A DNA stretch of 64,000 nt from Rosistilla ulvae (GCF_007741475.1 NZ_CP036261.1:4899798-4963797); one strand, 5' to 3'; positions 18,214 to 28,378 are shown, counted from the stretch's first letter. The notes: generated by a model not told the origin, from the sequence alone. Numbers and translations are program-made.

Positions 18214-18250
18214 AAAAGGACGCGTCGGCCCATCGCCGTCGCGTCCTTTT
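18214..18250. terminator. Bidirectional intrinsic terminator
   Basis: The arms AAAAGGACGCG (18214-18224) and CGCGTCCTTTT (18240-18250) pair perfectly over 11 bases. The stem ends in A/T tracts on both sides, so it can terminate both the plus-strand usp transcript and the minus-strand helicase transcript that ends at 18286. Confidence 0.85.
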
Positions 18251-18285
18251 CGATTCAATTCATGATAGATGCGCTGGGGTGGGGC

Positions 18286-20955
18286 TTACGCCCGTTCTTT
18301 GCGTTTCTTGCCTTTACCGGCGCCAAACGACTTACCACCTTGCCCCTTGGAAAAACCGGGCTTGCCGCCACCGGCAAAACCCTGACCATTGCGTTTCCCC
18401 TTAAACTTGCCCTTACCAAACTCTTTGCGTGGGCCGCGGTTGCCTTCAAATCCGCCTTCGCTTTCCAAACGCAGACGCAATTGTTTTCCCGAGACCCAAG
18501 TGTTGGCCAACGTGTGGTAGATATCGCTGGGCATCCCTTCGGGCAGATCGATCGTGCTGTAACGATCGTTGATCTGGATCGGGCCGATGCAATCGCCCGC
18601 GATTCCCGCTTCATTGGCGACCGCGCCGACAATGTTGCCCGGTTTTACACCATCCTGCCAACCGACCTGAATGCGATAGCGAGTCATGCCTGGTTCGGGC
18701 TCGCCCAACTGACGCCCTGGGCGACTGTTGCGACGCGGACGATCGGAGCGATCGAACGAACCTTCGTCAAAACGATCGCGGTGCCCCCGTTCCTCACCAC
18801 GGCTAGCACGTTCCTTCTTGGGACGATCCTTGGCCAAGAACGGACGCCCTTGCTGTGCCAATTGAGCCAACGCCGCGGCGATCAGCTCCATCGGTTTGTT
18901 GGTTTCTTCGGCATATTCGGTCAACAAGTCTCGGAACATCGTCAGGTCTTGATCGCCGATCATCGCCGTGATGCGTTCCTTGAATCGCTTGACACGCACC
19001 GCGTTGATATCCTTGGAGCTAGGCAAATCGATAATTTCGATCTGCTGCTTTGTCGCTCGCTCGATCACTCGCAACTTGCTGCGCTGGTTGCCAGACAGAA
19101 AGATGATCGCTTCGCCGCTGCGGCCCGCTCGCCCGGTCCGGCCGATACGGTGCACATACGATTCGCTGTCGTGAGGCAGATCAAAGTTGAAGACGTGGCT
19201 GATCCGTGGAACATCCAATCCGCGTGCCGCGACATCGGTTGCAACCAAGATATCCAACTTGCCCGATTTCAGCTGATCGATCGTCCGCTCACGCACCTTC
19301 TGAGGCATGTCGCCATTGATTGGCGACGCCGCCAGCCCCTGACGTGTCAATTCTTCGGCGACCGTGATCGTCGCATCGCGTGTTTTCGTAAAGACGATCA
19401 CACCGTCGGTCTCATCGACCTCCAAGATGCGAGTCAAGGCGTCGACCTTGTCGCGTTGAGCAACAAAGACAGCACGCTGCCGAATCGAATCGGCGGTCAT
19501 CGTCTTCTTCTTGATCGTGATCGTCGCGGGATCATTCAGGTAACGGTCGGCGATCATGCGAATTGGAGTTGGCATGGTTGCCGAGAACAACGCGATCTGC
19601 CGTTCTGCCGGAGCATGCTTGAGGACAAATTCCACGTCCTCCAAGAACCCCATGTTCAACATTTCGTCGGCTTCGTCCAACACCAAACACCGGATCCCAT
19701 CCAGCTTCAACGTGCCGCGGTTGATGTGATCGATTACACGGCCTGGCGTACCAACCACAACCTGCACTCCCCGACGCAACTGTCGCAACTGGGGCTCGTA
19801 ATCCTGGCCGCCATAGATTGCACAGACGCCGAAGCCCCGAATGCACGAACCATAAGTTGAAAACGACTTGGCTACCTGAATCGCCAATTCGCGAGTCGGT
19901 GCCAATACCAGTACCTGCGGGGTGGGCGAGCGCAAATCGACCTGCGAAAGGATCGGCAACGCAAACGCGGCGGTCTTGCCGGTGCCGGTCTGCGATTGTG
20001 CCAACAGATCGCGACCCTGCAACATATGAGGAATGATCTGGGCCTGTACCGGCGTCGGCTTGTCATATCCCGACAACGCCACTGCCTCCTGAACCTCGGC
20101 ACTCAGCTCGAGATCAGCAAACATTGGATCGCGCGGCTTCTCTGGCTCTGCAACCGGCACGGGCTTGCCATTGTCCGATTGTGGCTTGCCATTTTTTGAT
20201 TCGGGCTTTCCGTGGGCCGCAACTTCTTTAGCCGCAACTTCTTTAGCCGCAACTTCTTTAGCCGCAACTTCTTCAGCCACAACTTCTTTAGCCACAACTT
20301 CTTTAGCCGCAACTTCTTCAGCCACAACTTCTTCAGCCACAACTTCTTCAGCCACAACTTCTTCAGCCACAACTTCTTCAGCCACAACTTCTTTAGCCGC
20401 AACTTCTTCAGCCACAACTTCTTCAGCCACAACTTCTTCAGCCACAACTTCTTCAGCCACAACTTCTTCAGCCACAACTTCTTCAGCCACGACTTCTTCA
20501 GCCACGACTTCTTCAGCCACGACTTCTTCAGCCACGACTTCTTCAGCCACGACTTCTTCAGCCACAACTTCTTCAGCCACGACTTCTTCAGCCACGACTT
20601 CTTCAGCCACGACTTCTTCAGCCACGACTTCTTCAGCCACGACTTCTTCAGCCGCAACTTCTTCAGCTACGACTTCTTCAGCTACAGCAGTTTCAGGCAA
20701 GCAAACCGACTCGATGGACTCACCGTTGGCTTCGGAGAGAGTGGCTGGATCGAGCGTTTGGCCATCATAGGCTAGCGATTCAACAGCGACCGAATCGGTG
20801 ATCGGTTGGGAGTATTGAGCCAACAGAAGTTCGACGGCAGGATCGATTGGCGTCGAAGCTTCGTAGACAAAAGTGTCGTTAAATGCAGCGTTTGCTTCGT
20901 CGTACGAAGCTTGGTTTTGGTCTTGATTGTTTTCAGATTGCATAGATTCAGACAT
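18286..20955 (-). CDS. DEAD-box RNA helicase (DeaD/CsdA-like) with long acidic repeat N-terminus
   Basis: This 889-residue protein has a normal helicase core from about residue 275: Q-motif region GYDKPTPVQAQIIP, motif I AQSQTGTGKT, motif II LDEADEM, motif III SATMP, motif V ATDVAARGLD and motif VI HRIGRTGRAGR. A DbpA-like RNA-binding domain follows (RYRIQVGWQDGVKPGNIVGAV), then a basic Gly/Lys-rich tail. The first 250 residues are unusual: 31 tandem five-residue units of the VVAEE type, encoded by a 15-bp repeat, giving a very acidic region, then a KNGKP-rich linker. DeaD proteins act in ribosome assembly and cold adaptation. The unusual N-terminus has no counterpart in standard DeaD. Confidence 0.9.
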   Translation of the reverse strand: MSESMQSENNQDQNQASYDEANAAFNDTFVYEASTPIDPAVELLLAQYSQPITDSVAVESLAYDGQTLDPATLSEANGESIESVCLPETAVAEEVVAEEVAAEEVVAEEVVAEEVVAEEVVAEEVVAEEVVAEEVVAEEVVAEEVVAEEVVAEEVVAEEVVAEEVVAEEVVAEEVVAEEVVAEEVAAKEVVAEEVVAEEVVAEEVVAEEVVAEEVAAKEVVAKEVVAEEVAAKEVAAKEVAAKEVAAHGKPESKNGKPQSDNGKPVPVAEPEKPRDPMFADLELSAEVQEAVALSGYDKPTPVQAQIIPHMLQGRDLLAQSQTGTGKTAAFALPILSQVDLRSPTPQVLVLAPTRELAIQVAKSFSTYGSCIRGFGVCAIYGGQDYEPQLRQLRRGVQVVVGTPGRVIDHINRGTLKLDGIRCLVLDEADEMLNMGFLEDVEFVLKHAPAERQIALFSATMPTPIRMIADRYLNDPATITIKKKTMTADSIRQRAVFVAQRDKVDALTRILEVDETDGVIVFTKTRDATITVAEELTRQGLAASPINGDMPQKVRERTIDQLKSGKLDILVATDVAARGLDVPRISHVFNFDLPHDSESYVHRIGRTGRAGRSGEAIIFLSGNQRSKLRVIERATKQQIEIIDLPSSKDINAVRVKRFKERITAMIGDQDLTMFRDLLTEYAEETNKPMELIAAALAQLAQQGRPFLAKDRPKKERASRGEERGHRDRFDEGSFDRSDRPRRNSRPGRQLGEPEPGMTRYRIQVGWQDGVKPGNIVGAVANEAGIAGDCIGPIQINDRYSTIDLPEGMPSDIYHTLANTWVSGKQLRLRLESEGGFEGNRGPRKEFGKGKFKGKRNGQGFAGGGKPGFSKGQGGKSFGAGKGKKRKERA
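20221..20685. repeat. 31 copies of a 15-bp tandem repeat inside the DEAD-box helicase gene
   Basis: The plus-strand unit is AACTTCTTCAGCCAC with variants such as AACTTCTTTAGCCGC. Exactly 31 units span these bases (465 nt). On the coding strand each unit encodes five residues (VVAEE, or AAKEV-type near the distal end). Because the unit is a multiple of three, several frames on both strands stay open, producing spurious ORFs. The near identity of the central units points to recent expansion, so copy number probably varies between strains. Confidence 0.95.
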
Positions 20956-21380
20956 AAGGCTTCCATAGAGGGATCGGATCCTGCCGGATTGGAGTGAATT
21001 TGGGCAGGAATCAGTTGTCGCAACGGAGTCGGGTTAGACGTAAGCGACACTGCTTCACCTTCGATGGAGCGATCGATACAGAAGTTGACTAAAGATCGCC
21101 AATGGCTGCGGGTTAGACCCATCATGCCGGTGCTTGGCGCGTCATACAATCTGTCATCGCAAATGCTGCCGGAACCAAATGAAATGGCTTGGGCTGCTTG
21201 ATGGAAGACCTCGTCGCTAATCGAGCCGCGATAGGAATACCATGATCGTTGGCATCCGCGGGGGTCAACGTCTACTTTCGCTTGACCCATCAAAGCCGTG
21301 CAGTTCTTTGAGGCTCGATGTTGGCAGGCAGTTTACCGCACGACGGCAAAACGCGATAGGAGTAAAATTGCCAGGATCGC
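20956..21380. other. Intergenic 5' region of the helicase gene
   Basis: About 425 bases lie between the NtrC gene end (21381) and the helicase start (20955) on the minus strand. Cold-shock DEAD-box genes often have a long 5' leader; the length would allow one, but no defined structure was recognised. ORF 20772-21293 is not credible. Confidence 0.45.
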
Positions 21381-22826
21381 TCAAGAGGTAGAATCGGATT
21401 CCGTTGCCTGGTCCTCTTTTCCGCGATATTGATCCAACCGGCGATATAGGGTCCGCGCACCGATCTCCAACACCCGCGCCGCCTCTTCGCGATTGCCGCC
21501 GGTCAATTTCAGCGTTTCCTCGATCGCCCAACGCTCGATCTCGGCCAGCGGTTTGCCCAGCAAATTCATATCGCCGCTCAATTGCCCCGAGACCGCCTGC
21601 TCATCGATATCCGCCAATTCGGGGGGCAGGTCATCCAAATCCAGGACCTCATCGGTATCTAAGACGACCATCGTATCGACAAAATTTCGCAACTCGCGGA
21701 CGTTCCCCGGCCAGTCGTAGGCGAAGAACCGCTTCGTCACCGCTGGGGAGAAACTAGCGGCCGGTTTGCCGTGACGCTTGAGGAATTGCTTGCGAAAATG
21801 ATCCATCAACGGAATGATGTCGTCGCGTCGCTCGCGGAGCGGCGGAATCCGCACGGTAACAACTTTCAACCGGAAATAGAGATCGCTGCGGAACGTTCCC
21901 GCGTCGACCATCTCGTCCAACGGGCGATTGGTCGCACTGACCAAACGGACGTTCACCTTGATCGGTTTATTGTCGCCAACCCGCGTAATCCGGTGCTCCT
22001 CTAAAACTCGCAACAGCTTGATCTGCGTGCTCATCGGCATATCGCCGACTTCGTCCAAGAAGAGCGAACCGCCGTTGGCGTATTCAAACGCCCCCACGCG
22101 ATCGCCGATCGCATCGGTGAACGATCCTTTGACATGCCCGAACAATTCGCTTTCGACCAAGTTCTCCGCGATCGCCCCTGTGTTAAGCGCCACGATCCGC
22201 TTCGCCTTGCGAGGGCTATTTTGATGGATCGCTTGCGCGACCAACTCCTTGCCCGTCCCATTCTCTCCCGTGATCAAGACAGTCGCATCGGTCGGCGCGA
22301 TCCGCTTCAAGCGATCGATCACCGCTTGCATCTCCGCACTTGCAAAAATGATCCCTTCGTACCCGAACTTTTCGTCCAACCGTTGATGCAGTTCGGTGTT
22401 CTTCCGCCGCAGGCTGATCGCTTCGACAGCCTTTGCCGTGATCGCCCGCAGGCGACTGGGCGTGATCGGCTTTTCCAAGAAGTTAAACGCCCCTTGCTGC
22501 ATCGCTTCGACAGCCGTCGGAACCGTCGCATGTCCGGTGACCATCACGACTTCGCATTCGGGCAAACGCTTGCGCGTCAACCGTAGGATCTCCATCCCGT
22601 CGATGTCGTTCATCACCATGTCGGTGATCACGATATCGAAGTGCTCCGATTCGATAAGCTTCGACCCCTCGGGGCCGCTGACAGCCACCTGACATCGGTA
22701 CCCCACCTTTTCGAGGCTCTCGGTCATCGCCCGCGCATGGGCGCGGTCGTTGTCGACAACTAAAACCGACAAATTGTCGATCAGTTCTGAAAAATTATCG
22801 TTCGTGGCAGCGGAAGATTCATTCAT
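21381..22826 (-). CDS. NtrC-family response regulator (receiver-AAA+-Fis)
   Basis: From the ATG at 22826 the product is 481 residues. It has a receiver (LVVDNDRAHARAM; phospho-acceptor in ITDMVMNDIDGMEI; lysine in FLEKP), a sigma-54-type AAA+ domain (Walker A GENGTGKE, Walker B GGSLFLDEVGDM, arginine finger area FRSDLYFRL) and a Fis-type helix-turn-helix (NREEAARVLEIGARTLYRRL). The sigma-54 contact loop, normally GAFTGA, reads GSFTDA here, so normal sigma-54 activation is doubtful. No partner kinase is visible. An in-frame start at 22895 adds 23 residues and is less likely. Confidence 0.9.
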   Translation of the reverse strand: MNESSAATNDNFSELIDNLSVLVVDNDRAHARAMTESLEKVGYRCQVAVSGPEGSKLIESEHFDIVITDMVMNDIDGMEILRLTRKRLPECEVVMVTGHATVPTAVEAMQQGAFNFLEKPITPSRLRAITAKAVEAISLRRKNTELHQRLDEKFGYEGIIFASAEMQAVIDRLKRIAPTDATVLITGENGTGKELVAQAIHQNSPRKAKRIVALNTGAIAENLVESELFGHVKGSFTDAIGDRVGAFEYANGGSLFLDEVGDMPMSTQIKLLRVLEEHRITRVGDNKPIKVNVRLVSATNRPLDEMVDAGTFRSDLYFRLKVVTVRIPPLRERRDDIIPLMDHFRKQFLKRHGKPAASFSPAVTKRFFAYDWPGNVRELRNFVDTMVVLDTDEVLDLDDLPPELADIDEQAVSGQLSGDMNLLGKPLAEIERWAIEETLKLTGGNREEAARVLEIGARTLYRRLDQYRGKEDQATESDSTS

Positions 22827-23093
22827 TCCGGCAATGATAACACGCTCTTGGATTTCGAGGAACTCGACCTCCCCACCAACAGATTCTCCCCGCACGAGAG
22901 AACACTAAACGGCAGAATCCGCCGGGTAACGGCAGCCCGTTTCACGCTGCACAACCACACCAGCGGCAACTGCCGCGCCGCAAGCATGGATCGAATCAAA
23001 ACGGGAACAGGCGTCCCAAACGAGGGGACCGTAATCGAAGACAGAAACCTGCATGGAAATTTAACTTTATTGCCATTTTTCCTGTCGCAACCG

Positions 23094-23121
23094 TTGACAG
23101 TCCGAGAGCCCTATTTAGAAT
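23094..23121 (+). promoter_or_regulatory. Sigma-70-like promoter of the candidate small RNA
   Basis: A perfect -35 box TTGACA (23094-23099) is followed after 16 bases by TAGAAT (23116-23121), a five-of-six match to the -10 consensus. Transcription would start near 23128 and run into the hairpins of the small RNA. Confidence 0.65.
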
Positions 23122-23127
23122 GAAGGC

Positions 23128-23235
23128 ATCAAAACAACACAAGCTTAACAAAGAGCTTTCCGGTGAGATTACTGCCCCGTTCTCACCGGATTTAGGCCCG
23201 CTCGGGTACCTGCCCCGCCTGAGCGGGCGTTTTTA
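23128..23235 (+). ncRNA. Candidate small RNA with two hairpins and intrinsic terminator
   Basis: Downstream of a strong sigma-70-like promoter the transcript would be about 107 nt. It contains a first hairpin with nine-base arms CCGGTGAGA and TCTCACCGG (23160-23168 and 23181-23189) and a second with arms GCCCGCTC and GAGCGGGC (23196-23203 and 23221-23228), followed by a run of five Ts (23230-23234). No ribosome binding site is present. A 42-codon frame at 23120-23248 overlaps the -10 box, so it is unlikely to be translated from this promoter. No known RNA family was recognised. Confidence 0.6.
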
Positions 23236-23310
23236 TGCGCCGACATAAATTTGATCGGCCCTCTCCGCGACCTGCATTCGATCGCGACTGCCCATCTCAC
23301 GGTTCGGTTG

Positions 23311-24117
23311 TTACGAGTTGTCGATCAACCCGAAAAACCGACAGCCTTCTAAGACGCCGCTTGTCGCCTTCTGATCCGTGACGACCAGCCGGTCGGTCCA
23401 CCCCGATTCTCGATGAGCCGAACGCGTCGCTTCGACAACGCTTGCATCGGCATTCCCCACGACGATCGCGCGGTAACCGGCCGTCAATGCAGCCAAGTCG
23501 TTTCCCGAATCTCCGGCAAAGATCAGCTCGGTTTCACTGCGGCCCACATGCTCCGCCCACCATCGCAGCGCGAACGCCTTGGAAGTTCCTTTCGGCAACA
23601 AATCGATCAACCCATCCCCGTTAAACGGATCGACACTGGTGATCATCGAAAACGGTAGCTCGCCGATCCGATCTGCTATCTGTTGGGCGAGGGCCGACAA
23701 ATCCGCTTGATCGGCGTAGTAGCTGAGCTTAAAACGCCCCTGCTTCTCAGGCTCTTGCAACCGCAAGCCGGCGATCGATTGCAACGTCTGCCGAACGGTT
23801 TCCAGCGGGATCCCATCGGACAGATTCTCCAGACACGATTCATATCCTTCAACCGACACAAATCGCCCCGAGCCAAGCGACTGGCAGATCGTGCTGCCGA
23901 CATCGCAAATGATCCAGTCGGGAGCGGGGAGATCAAAATCAGCGATCGCTTGCTGCGCCGACTGCAGATGCCGCCCGGTGACGAAGACCAACGTGGCGTC
24001 GGTCGAAGCAAAGTGCTGCCGCAATCGCAACAGGTCGCGGCGGTTTCCCTCGCAATCGTCCAAGGGGATCAACGTTCCATCGAGATCGGTAGCCAAGACG
24101 GTTGGCGGCGTGTGCAT
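23311..24117 (-). CDS. Sucrose-phosphate phosphatase-like HAD hydrolase
   Basis: This 268-residue HAD-IIB phosphatase has the catalytic aspartates in TDLDGTL (D11, D13), the second motif VFVTGRHL, the lysine segment GRFKLSYY and the terminal GDSGNDLAAL. The C2-cap layout and size match bacterial sucrose-6F-phosphate phosphatases (SPP). It is the third gene of a minus-strand operon after SPS and amylosucrase, which supports the SPP role: it would remove phosphate from sucrose-6F-phosphate made by SPS. Mannosylglycerate phosphatase is the main alternative, less likely in this context. Confidence 0.85.
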   Translation of the reverse strand: MHTPPTVLATDLDGTLIPLDDCEGNRRDLLRLRQHFASTDATLVFVTGRHLQSAQQAIADFDLPAPDWIICDVGSTICQSLGSGRFVSVEGYESCLENLSDGIPLETVRQTLQSIAGLRLQEPEKQGRFKLSYYADQADLSALAQQIADRIGELPFSMITSVDPFNGDGLIDLLPKGTSKAFALRWWAEHVGRSETELIFAGDSGNDLAALTAGYRAIVVGNADASVVEATRSAHRESGWTDRLVVTDQKATSGVLEGCRFFGLIDNS

Positions 24118-24168
24118 GCTCTTTCCTGGTGCGAAGTTGATTTTCAGCGAACGATGTGGCGAACGGAA

Positions 24169-26175
24169 TCAGATCCGTTGCATCCACATGATTTGATACG
24201 ATTCCATCTCGTGCGGCTCGCTGGATGCTATCGTGTCGCCGGAGATCACATCTTCAAAAAACCGCCCCAGCCCCGCGGTCCGCAACAAATTGCCGGCGAT
24301 CGTTTGCGGATACTCGCTGAAGTTGGCGATCACGATCAAGCGATGGGCTTCATGCATCCGCACAAAACACAAAACATGCGGGTTCCCCAGATCGACCAAC
24401 TTCATCTGCTGGCCAGCCAGCGCGGGAAGCGATTGCCGCAGCGCGATTAAACGCTGCAACGACAAGAAGATCCGCGACCGAATCGATCCGTTGCCCGAAG
24501 CGATGTGATCATCCAATTCGTCCAAATAATGCCATTGCATTTTTGGGCGATGGATCCAACGCGTATCGCCAGCTTTGGCGGGATCTTTGACGAAATCATA
24601 ATCGTTCAACATCCCCCACTCTTCCCCCAGATACAGCAGCGGAATCCCGCCGATACTGAGCGTGATCCCTTGCAATAACAGCATCCGCCGAATCGCAAGC
24701 TCCTTCAGTTCTTCGGAATCCTCCTCGATCGCTTGCTCCAATCCGGCCAACGAGGCCATCGTTCCCGAGATCCGCATGTCCCCGGTCTGCAGGTTCTCCT
24801 GGAACGGCACACCGCGAGCGAAGGAACCTTCGAACTGCCCCGTGTAAAACCGGTTCAGAAAATTTCGATGATCAAACCCGTTGATACCGACCGCCGCGGC
24901 ATCGGCATCGTCGAACGTCCAACCGATGTCGTCATGGCAGCGCAAATAATTCACCCACGCGGTACGCGGTGGCAATTGATGCCGGTGGCTTAACGACCGC
25001 GACAACAGCCCGACGTTGCGCGTGGCCAGCGACTCCCAAAGCAACGCCATCAAGGTTGGGTTGTACGAAACCTGACATTCCCGCTCGCCGATGTATTTCA
25101 CGACGTCATCGGGATGCACGATCGCTTCGGATTTAAACAACATGCCCGGCGTCGCAATGCTCGACAGCCGATTGAACGCCTGGATCAACATGTGCGCTTC
25201 GGGTAGGTTCTCGCACCCGGTCCCCATCTGTTTCCAGATGAACGCGACCGCGTCGAGTCGCAACATATCGACACCGGTGTTGGCGATAAAAAACATCTCT
25301 TCGAGCATCGCCCGAAAGACCGCCGGATTGCTGTAATTCAGATCCCACTGAAAGCTATTAAACGTCGTCCACACCCATTGCTGCATGCCGTCGTGCCAGG
25401 TGAAGTTCCCGCGGCGGACCGTCGGAAAGATCTCTCGCAACGTCCGTTCGTACTGGTCGGGAATCTCGCGATCGGGATAGATGTGGTAGTAGCGTTGAAA
25501 CTCCGGATCGCCAGCCTGAGCCTGCAGCGCCCATTGGTGATCCTCGGAGGTGTGGTTGAACACAAAATCCAACACCAACACGATTCCCGCCGCCCGCAAT
25601 TCGTCGGCCAGCAGACGCAAATCCTCCACCGTCCCCAACCGCGGATCGACGCTGCGATAATTGCTGATCGCATACCCACCGTCGTTGTCGCCTGGCCGCA
25701 CAGCAAACAGCGGCATCAGGTGCAGGTAGGTCAGGCCCAACTCCTTGAAGTAACCGATGTATTGGCGAAGCTTGCCCAGATTCTCACTGAACAAATCGAC
25801 ATACAACGCCCCGCCAACAACCTTTTGCGACGAGAACCAATCGGGCTCGTTGATCCGATGATGATCCTGCTCGCGGAGCACCGGCGAGCGTGCCGCCCAC
25901 GCTTCCGCCGCGGTCAGCAGGATCTGTTCTAGATGATAGAAAAAATCATAACGCGAGCCATACAGATGCATCAACAAAGCGAACAACGGACGCCAATGTT
26001 CCGTTAACCGCAGTTCGAATTCATGCACATCGGCCGGTTCGACTTGCAATCGTTCCCAAGCCGCATCCAACGCCGGGCGCAAACGCTTCAGCGATAGATC
26101 CGCTTCGAATTGGTAAGGCGCATTGGCAGACTTTCGTCCAGGCGAATTTGCTCCGTTAGGATTCGATACGATCAT
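24169..26175 (-). CDS. Amylosucrase (GH13)
   Basis: This 668-residue protein has the amylosucrase N-terminal helical domain and a GH13 barrel. Diagnostic segments are [14 protein letters not shown] and [16 protein letters not shown], which follow the Neisseria enzyme nearly residue for residue, with nucleophile D308, acid/base E350 ([11 protein letters not shown]) and the HDD block ([11 protein letters not shown]414-D416). Amylosucrase uses sucrose to make alpha-1,4-glucan plus fructose. Its ATG overlaps the end of the SPS gene by 20 bases, so translation is likely coupled. Sucrose synthesis and this enzyme in one operon suggest a sucrose-to-glycogen route or turnover of sucrose. Confidence 0.9.
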   Translation of the reverse strand: MIVSNPNGANSPGRKSANAPYQFEADLSLKRLRPALDAAWERLQVEPADVHEFELRLTEHWRPLFALLMHLYGSRYDFFYHLEQILLTAAEAWAARSPVLREQDHHRINEPDWFSSQKVVGGALYVDLFSENLGKLRQYIGYFKELGLTYLHLMPLFAVRPGDNDGGYAISNYRSVDPRLGTVEDLRLLADELRAAGIVLVLDFVFNHTSEDHQWALQAQAGDPEFQRYYHIYPDREIPDQYERTLREIFPTVRRGNFTWHDGMQQWVWTTFNSFQWDLNYSNPAVFRAMLEEMFFIANTGVDMLRLDAVAFIWKQMGTGCENLPEAHMLIQAFNRLSSIATPGMLFKSEAIVHPDDVVKYIGERECQVSYNPTLMALLWESLATRNVGLLSRSLSHRHQLPPRTAWVNYLRCHDDIGWTFDDADAAAVGINGFDHRNFLNRFYTGQFEGSFARGVPFQENLQTGDMRISGTMASLAGLEQAIEEDSEELKELAIRRMLLLQGITLSIGGIPLLYLGEEWGMLNDYDFVKDPAKAGDTRWIHRPKMQWHYLDELDDHIASGNGSIRSRIFLSLQRLIALRQSLPALAGQQMKLVDLGNPHVLCFVRMHEAHRLIVIANFSEYPQTIAGNLLRTAGLGRFFEDVISGDTIASSEPHEMESYQIMWMQRI

Positions 26176-28378
26176 TCGGGATGACGATGTTCTCTAGGAA
26201 GTTGTAGTACTCGATGCCTTCAAGGATACCGCGTGCGTTCTTCCCTTCCGCGAAATAAATCCGCGGTCGGTTTCGCAAACGCTCCAGTTCGGGGCCATGA
26301 TTCCCCACCACAACACCCAACGTTCGCCCCAACAGCATGCCCGCATCATTGCCCGAATCGCCGGCGACAAGCACATGTTCCGGCGAAAAGCCCCATTTCC
26401 AAAGCAGATGGCGCATCGAAAGGTCGCTGCCGCCGCGAACCGGGATGATGTCTAAATACATCCCCAATGACAGCACAACTTTAGCACGCAAGCCCGCCTC
26501 GCGAAGCCTCTTTTTGATCTCGGTCACCGACGGCGAGGACTCGGGATCGATCTCATAACTGACTTTGTATTCGGATTGGTGGTCATCGGTTTGCCGGTAA
26601 AAACCGGGCAAAGAGTCCAATGCCTTGTGAATTTCTTCCGGCTGCCATGCGTAACCGATCTGCTTCTGCCAGGTTCGATCAGGCGTCAACTTGGGGCCAT
26701 AATGCAATTGGGTCCCGACATCGGTATCCATTAGATCGGGGCGTGGCAACCCCAACTCTTCGATCAACTCCATCGCACTATTCAAATGGCGACCGGTGGC
26801 AATCCCAAACCCAATGTTATCGTGCTGACGAATCACTTCGACCAACTCTTGAAGCGCTTCGTTGTCGCCAGTCAACGAATTATCCAAATCAGTGATCAAC
26901 AACCGATCGAATTCGGGGATTCGGCGGGCACGCGGGCGATGCACCAACGCCGGTTTGGCCGAGTGCTCCAGGATGTCACTTAAATCACGCAAGTAGCGAC
27001 GCGCGTGGTTGCCCCACGAGTAATGCTTTCGCGTGCCTTCGATCCCGGCTTGCGACCATGTATGCCACTGCTCCGGTTCGGTCAGGACACGCAACAGCGC
27101 CTTCTCGATCGCATCGCCATCCATCGGATCGACCAACAGACCGTTTTCACAGTTCGCGATGATATCGCGCGGGCCGCCATCGTTGGTTGCCACGATCGGC
27201 AACCCCGTCGCCCCTGCTTCGAGCAACGTCAAACCAAAAGGCTCCGTCAGCGCCGGATTAATGAACACCCCTTTGCCGACCGTCGCCAATCGGTACAACT
27301 CCGGCACGTCGCAGGGCACATGCGACTTGGGATAGGCGACCTTGCCGTACAGGTCATAGTGATCGATCAAACGCAACACGTTATCGATCACCTGACGTTG
27401 GCCGCGGGGCAGATCGTCGAGATCATCGCGAGTTCCCATCAACATCACAAGGTTCGCAGTCTCTTGCAATTCCTCGCTGCGACCGTACACCTCGACCAAT
27501 TTCTCAAGGTTCTTGCGTTCATCGGGACGCGCCATCGTCAGGATCATCGGTTTGTCCGGATCGCGAAGAAAACGCCCCAGTTCGTCGGCGATTTCCGGCG
27601 ACTGCCAGTCTTCGCCGGGGGGGGAGAATTGCCCCAAATCGACTCCCGGCGGAATCACCTCCATCCGCTCGGGAACATAATGGTGATACAGCGAATACTG
27701 CTGTTCGACCTCTTGGCTGGTGCTGGTGACGACCATCGAAGCGGTCTCCAAGGCCATCTCTTCTGCCTCGGTTCGCAACCCAAATTTATAGCGTCGCTCC
27801 AACGTCTCTTCGCTGGTCTTCCCCAACGACAACCGTTGGCGTTTCACTCGGCCCAGCGAATGCCCGGTAAAGACGAACGGGATATGCAGCAAGCGAGCCA
27901 ATTGCGCCCCAGCCATCCCCGCGTCGGCATAGTGGCCGTGGATGATATCGGGCAATCCATGGCGGCGAAAATGGACCAGCGTCTGGTCGATGAACAATTC
28001 CAGGTAGGGCCACAACCCCTCTTTCTTCAGATAGCGCTTGGGACCAAATGGGATTCGGATCAGTTTGGCGTTATCCGCGATCTGCTCCTCCAACTGGCCG
28101 TAACAGGGGTCGACCTTGGGATCCAAGATCTGGCGTGTCAGCACTTCGACTTCGCGAACATGCGGTTGCGCCGCCAGTTCGCGGGCCAACTCCAAAACGT
28201 ATTTCACTTGTCCGCCGGTATCCGCGTCGCGTCCCAACTCGGAATCCTTGACGCGGATCAGCCCATGTAGGCTGATCAGAGTAATTTTTAGGTGATTCTC
28301 TTTCTCAAGCAGACTCATATCGTCCTGATGCGTGGTTGTGAGTTGAAATTCGTGTCCGGTTTGAATGATTGCAGCCAT
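26156..28378 (-). CDS. Sucrose-phosphate synthase with C-terminal phosphatase-like domain
   Basis: This 740-residue protein has a GT-B glycosyltransferase core of the SPS type ([48 protein letters not shown]; the C-terminal [20 protein letters not shown] with the nucleotide-sugar binding glutamate). It continues with a HAD domain from about residue 490: [10 protein letters not shown] with both catalytic aspartates, FGIATGRHL and [11 protein letters not shown]. Bidomainal SPS proteins often have an inactive phosphatase-like tail, but here the HAD motifs look intact. It makes sucrose-6F-phosphate from UDP-glucose and fructose-6-phosphate. It heads the sucrose operon and overlaps the amylosucrase start by 20 bases. 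Confidence 0.92.
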   Translation of the reverse strand: MAAIIQTGHEFQLTTTHQDDMSLLEKENHLKITLISLHGLIRVKDSELGRDADTGGQVKYVLELARELAAQPHVREVEVLTRQILDPKVDPCYGQLEEQIADNAKLIRIPFGPKRYLKKEGLWPYLELFIDQTLVHFRRHGLPDIIHGHYADAGMAGAQLARLLHIPFVFTGHSLGRVKRQRLSLGKTSEETLERRYKFGLRTEAEEMALETASMVVTSTSQEVEQQYSLYHHYVPERMEVIPPGVDLGQFSPPGEDWQSPEIADELGRFLRDPDKPMILTMARPDERKNLEKLVEVYGRSEELQETANLVMLMGTRDDLDDLPRGQRQVIDNVLRLIDHYDLYGKVAYPKSHVPCDVPELYRLATVGKGVFINPALTEPFGLTLLEAGATGLPIVATNDGGPRDIIANCENGLLVDPMDGDAIEKALLRVLTEPEQWHTWSQAGIEGTRKHYSWGNHARRYLRDLSDILEHSAKPALVHRPRARRIPEFDRLLITDLDNSLTGDNEALQELVEVIRQHDNIGFGIATGRHLNSAMELIEELGLPRPDLMDTDVGTQLHYGPKLTPDRTWQKQIGYAWQPEEIHKALDSLPGFYRQTDDHQSEYKVSYEIDPESSPSVTEIKKRLREAGLRAKVVLSLGMYLDIIPVRGGSDLSMRHLLWKWGFSPEHVLVAGDSGNDAGMLLGRTLGVVVGNHGPELERLRNRPRIYFAEGKNARGILEGIEYYNFLENIVIPNDRIES

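Noticed and set aside
20221-20685. Possible CRISPR array
   Set aside because: Units are directly adjacent 15-mers with no spacers, inside a coding frame.
20165-20775. Long ORFs in other frames across the 15-bp repeat
   Set aside because: The repeat unit is a multiple of three with no stop in these frames, so they stay open by chance; only the DEAD-box helicase frame continues into a real domain.
20772-21293. Minus-strand ORF of 173 codons overlapping the helicase start
   Set aside because: It is in another frame over the helicase N-terminus and upstream region, with no domain.
23120-23248. 42-codon ORF over the small RNA
   Set aside because: Its ATG overlaps the predicted -10 box and there is no ribosome binding site, so the non-coding reading is preferred; a leaderless peptide from another promoter cannot be fully excluded.
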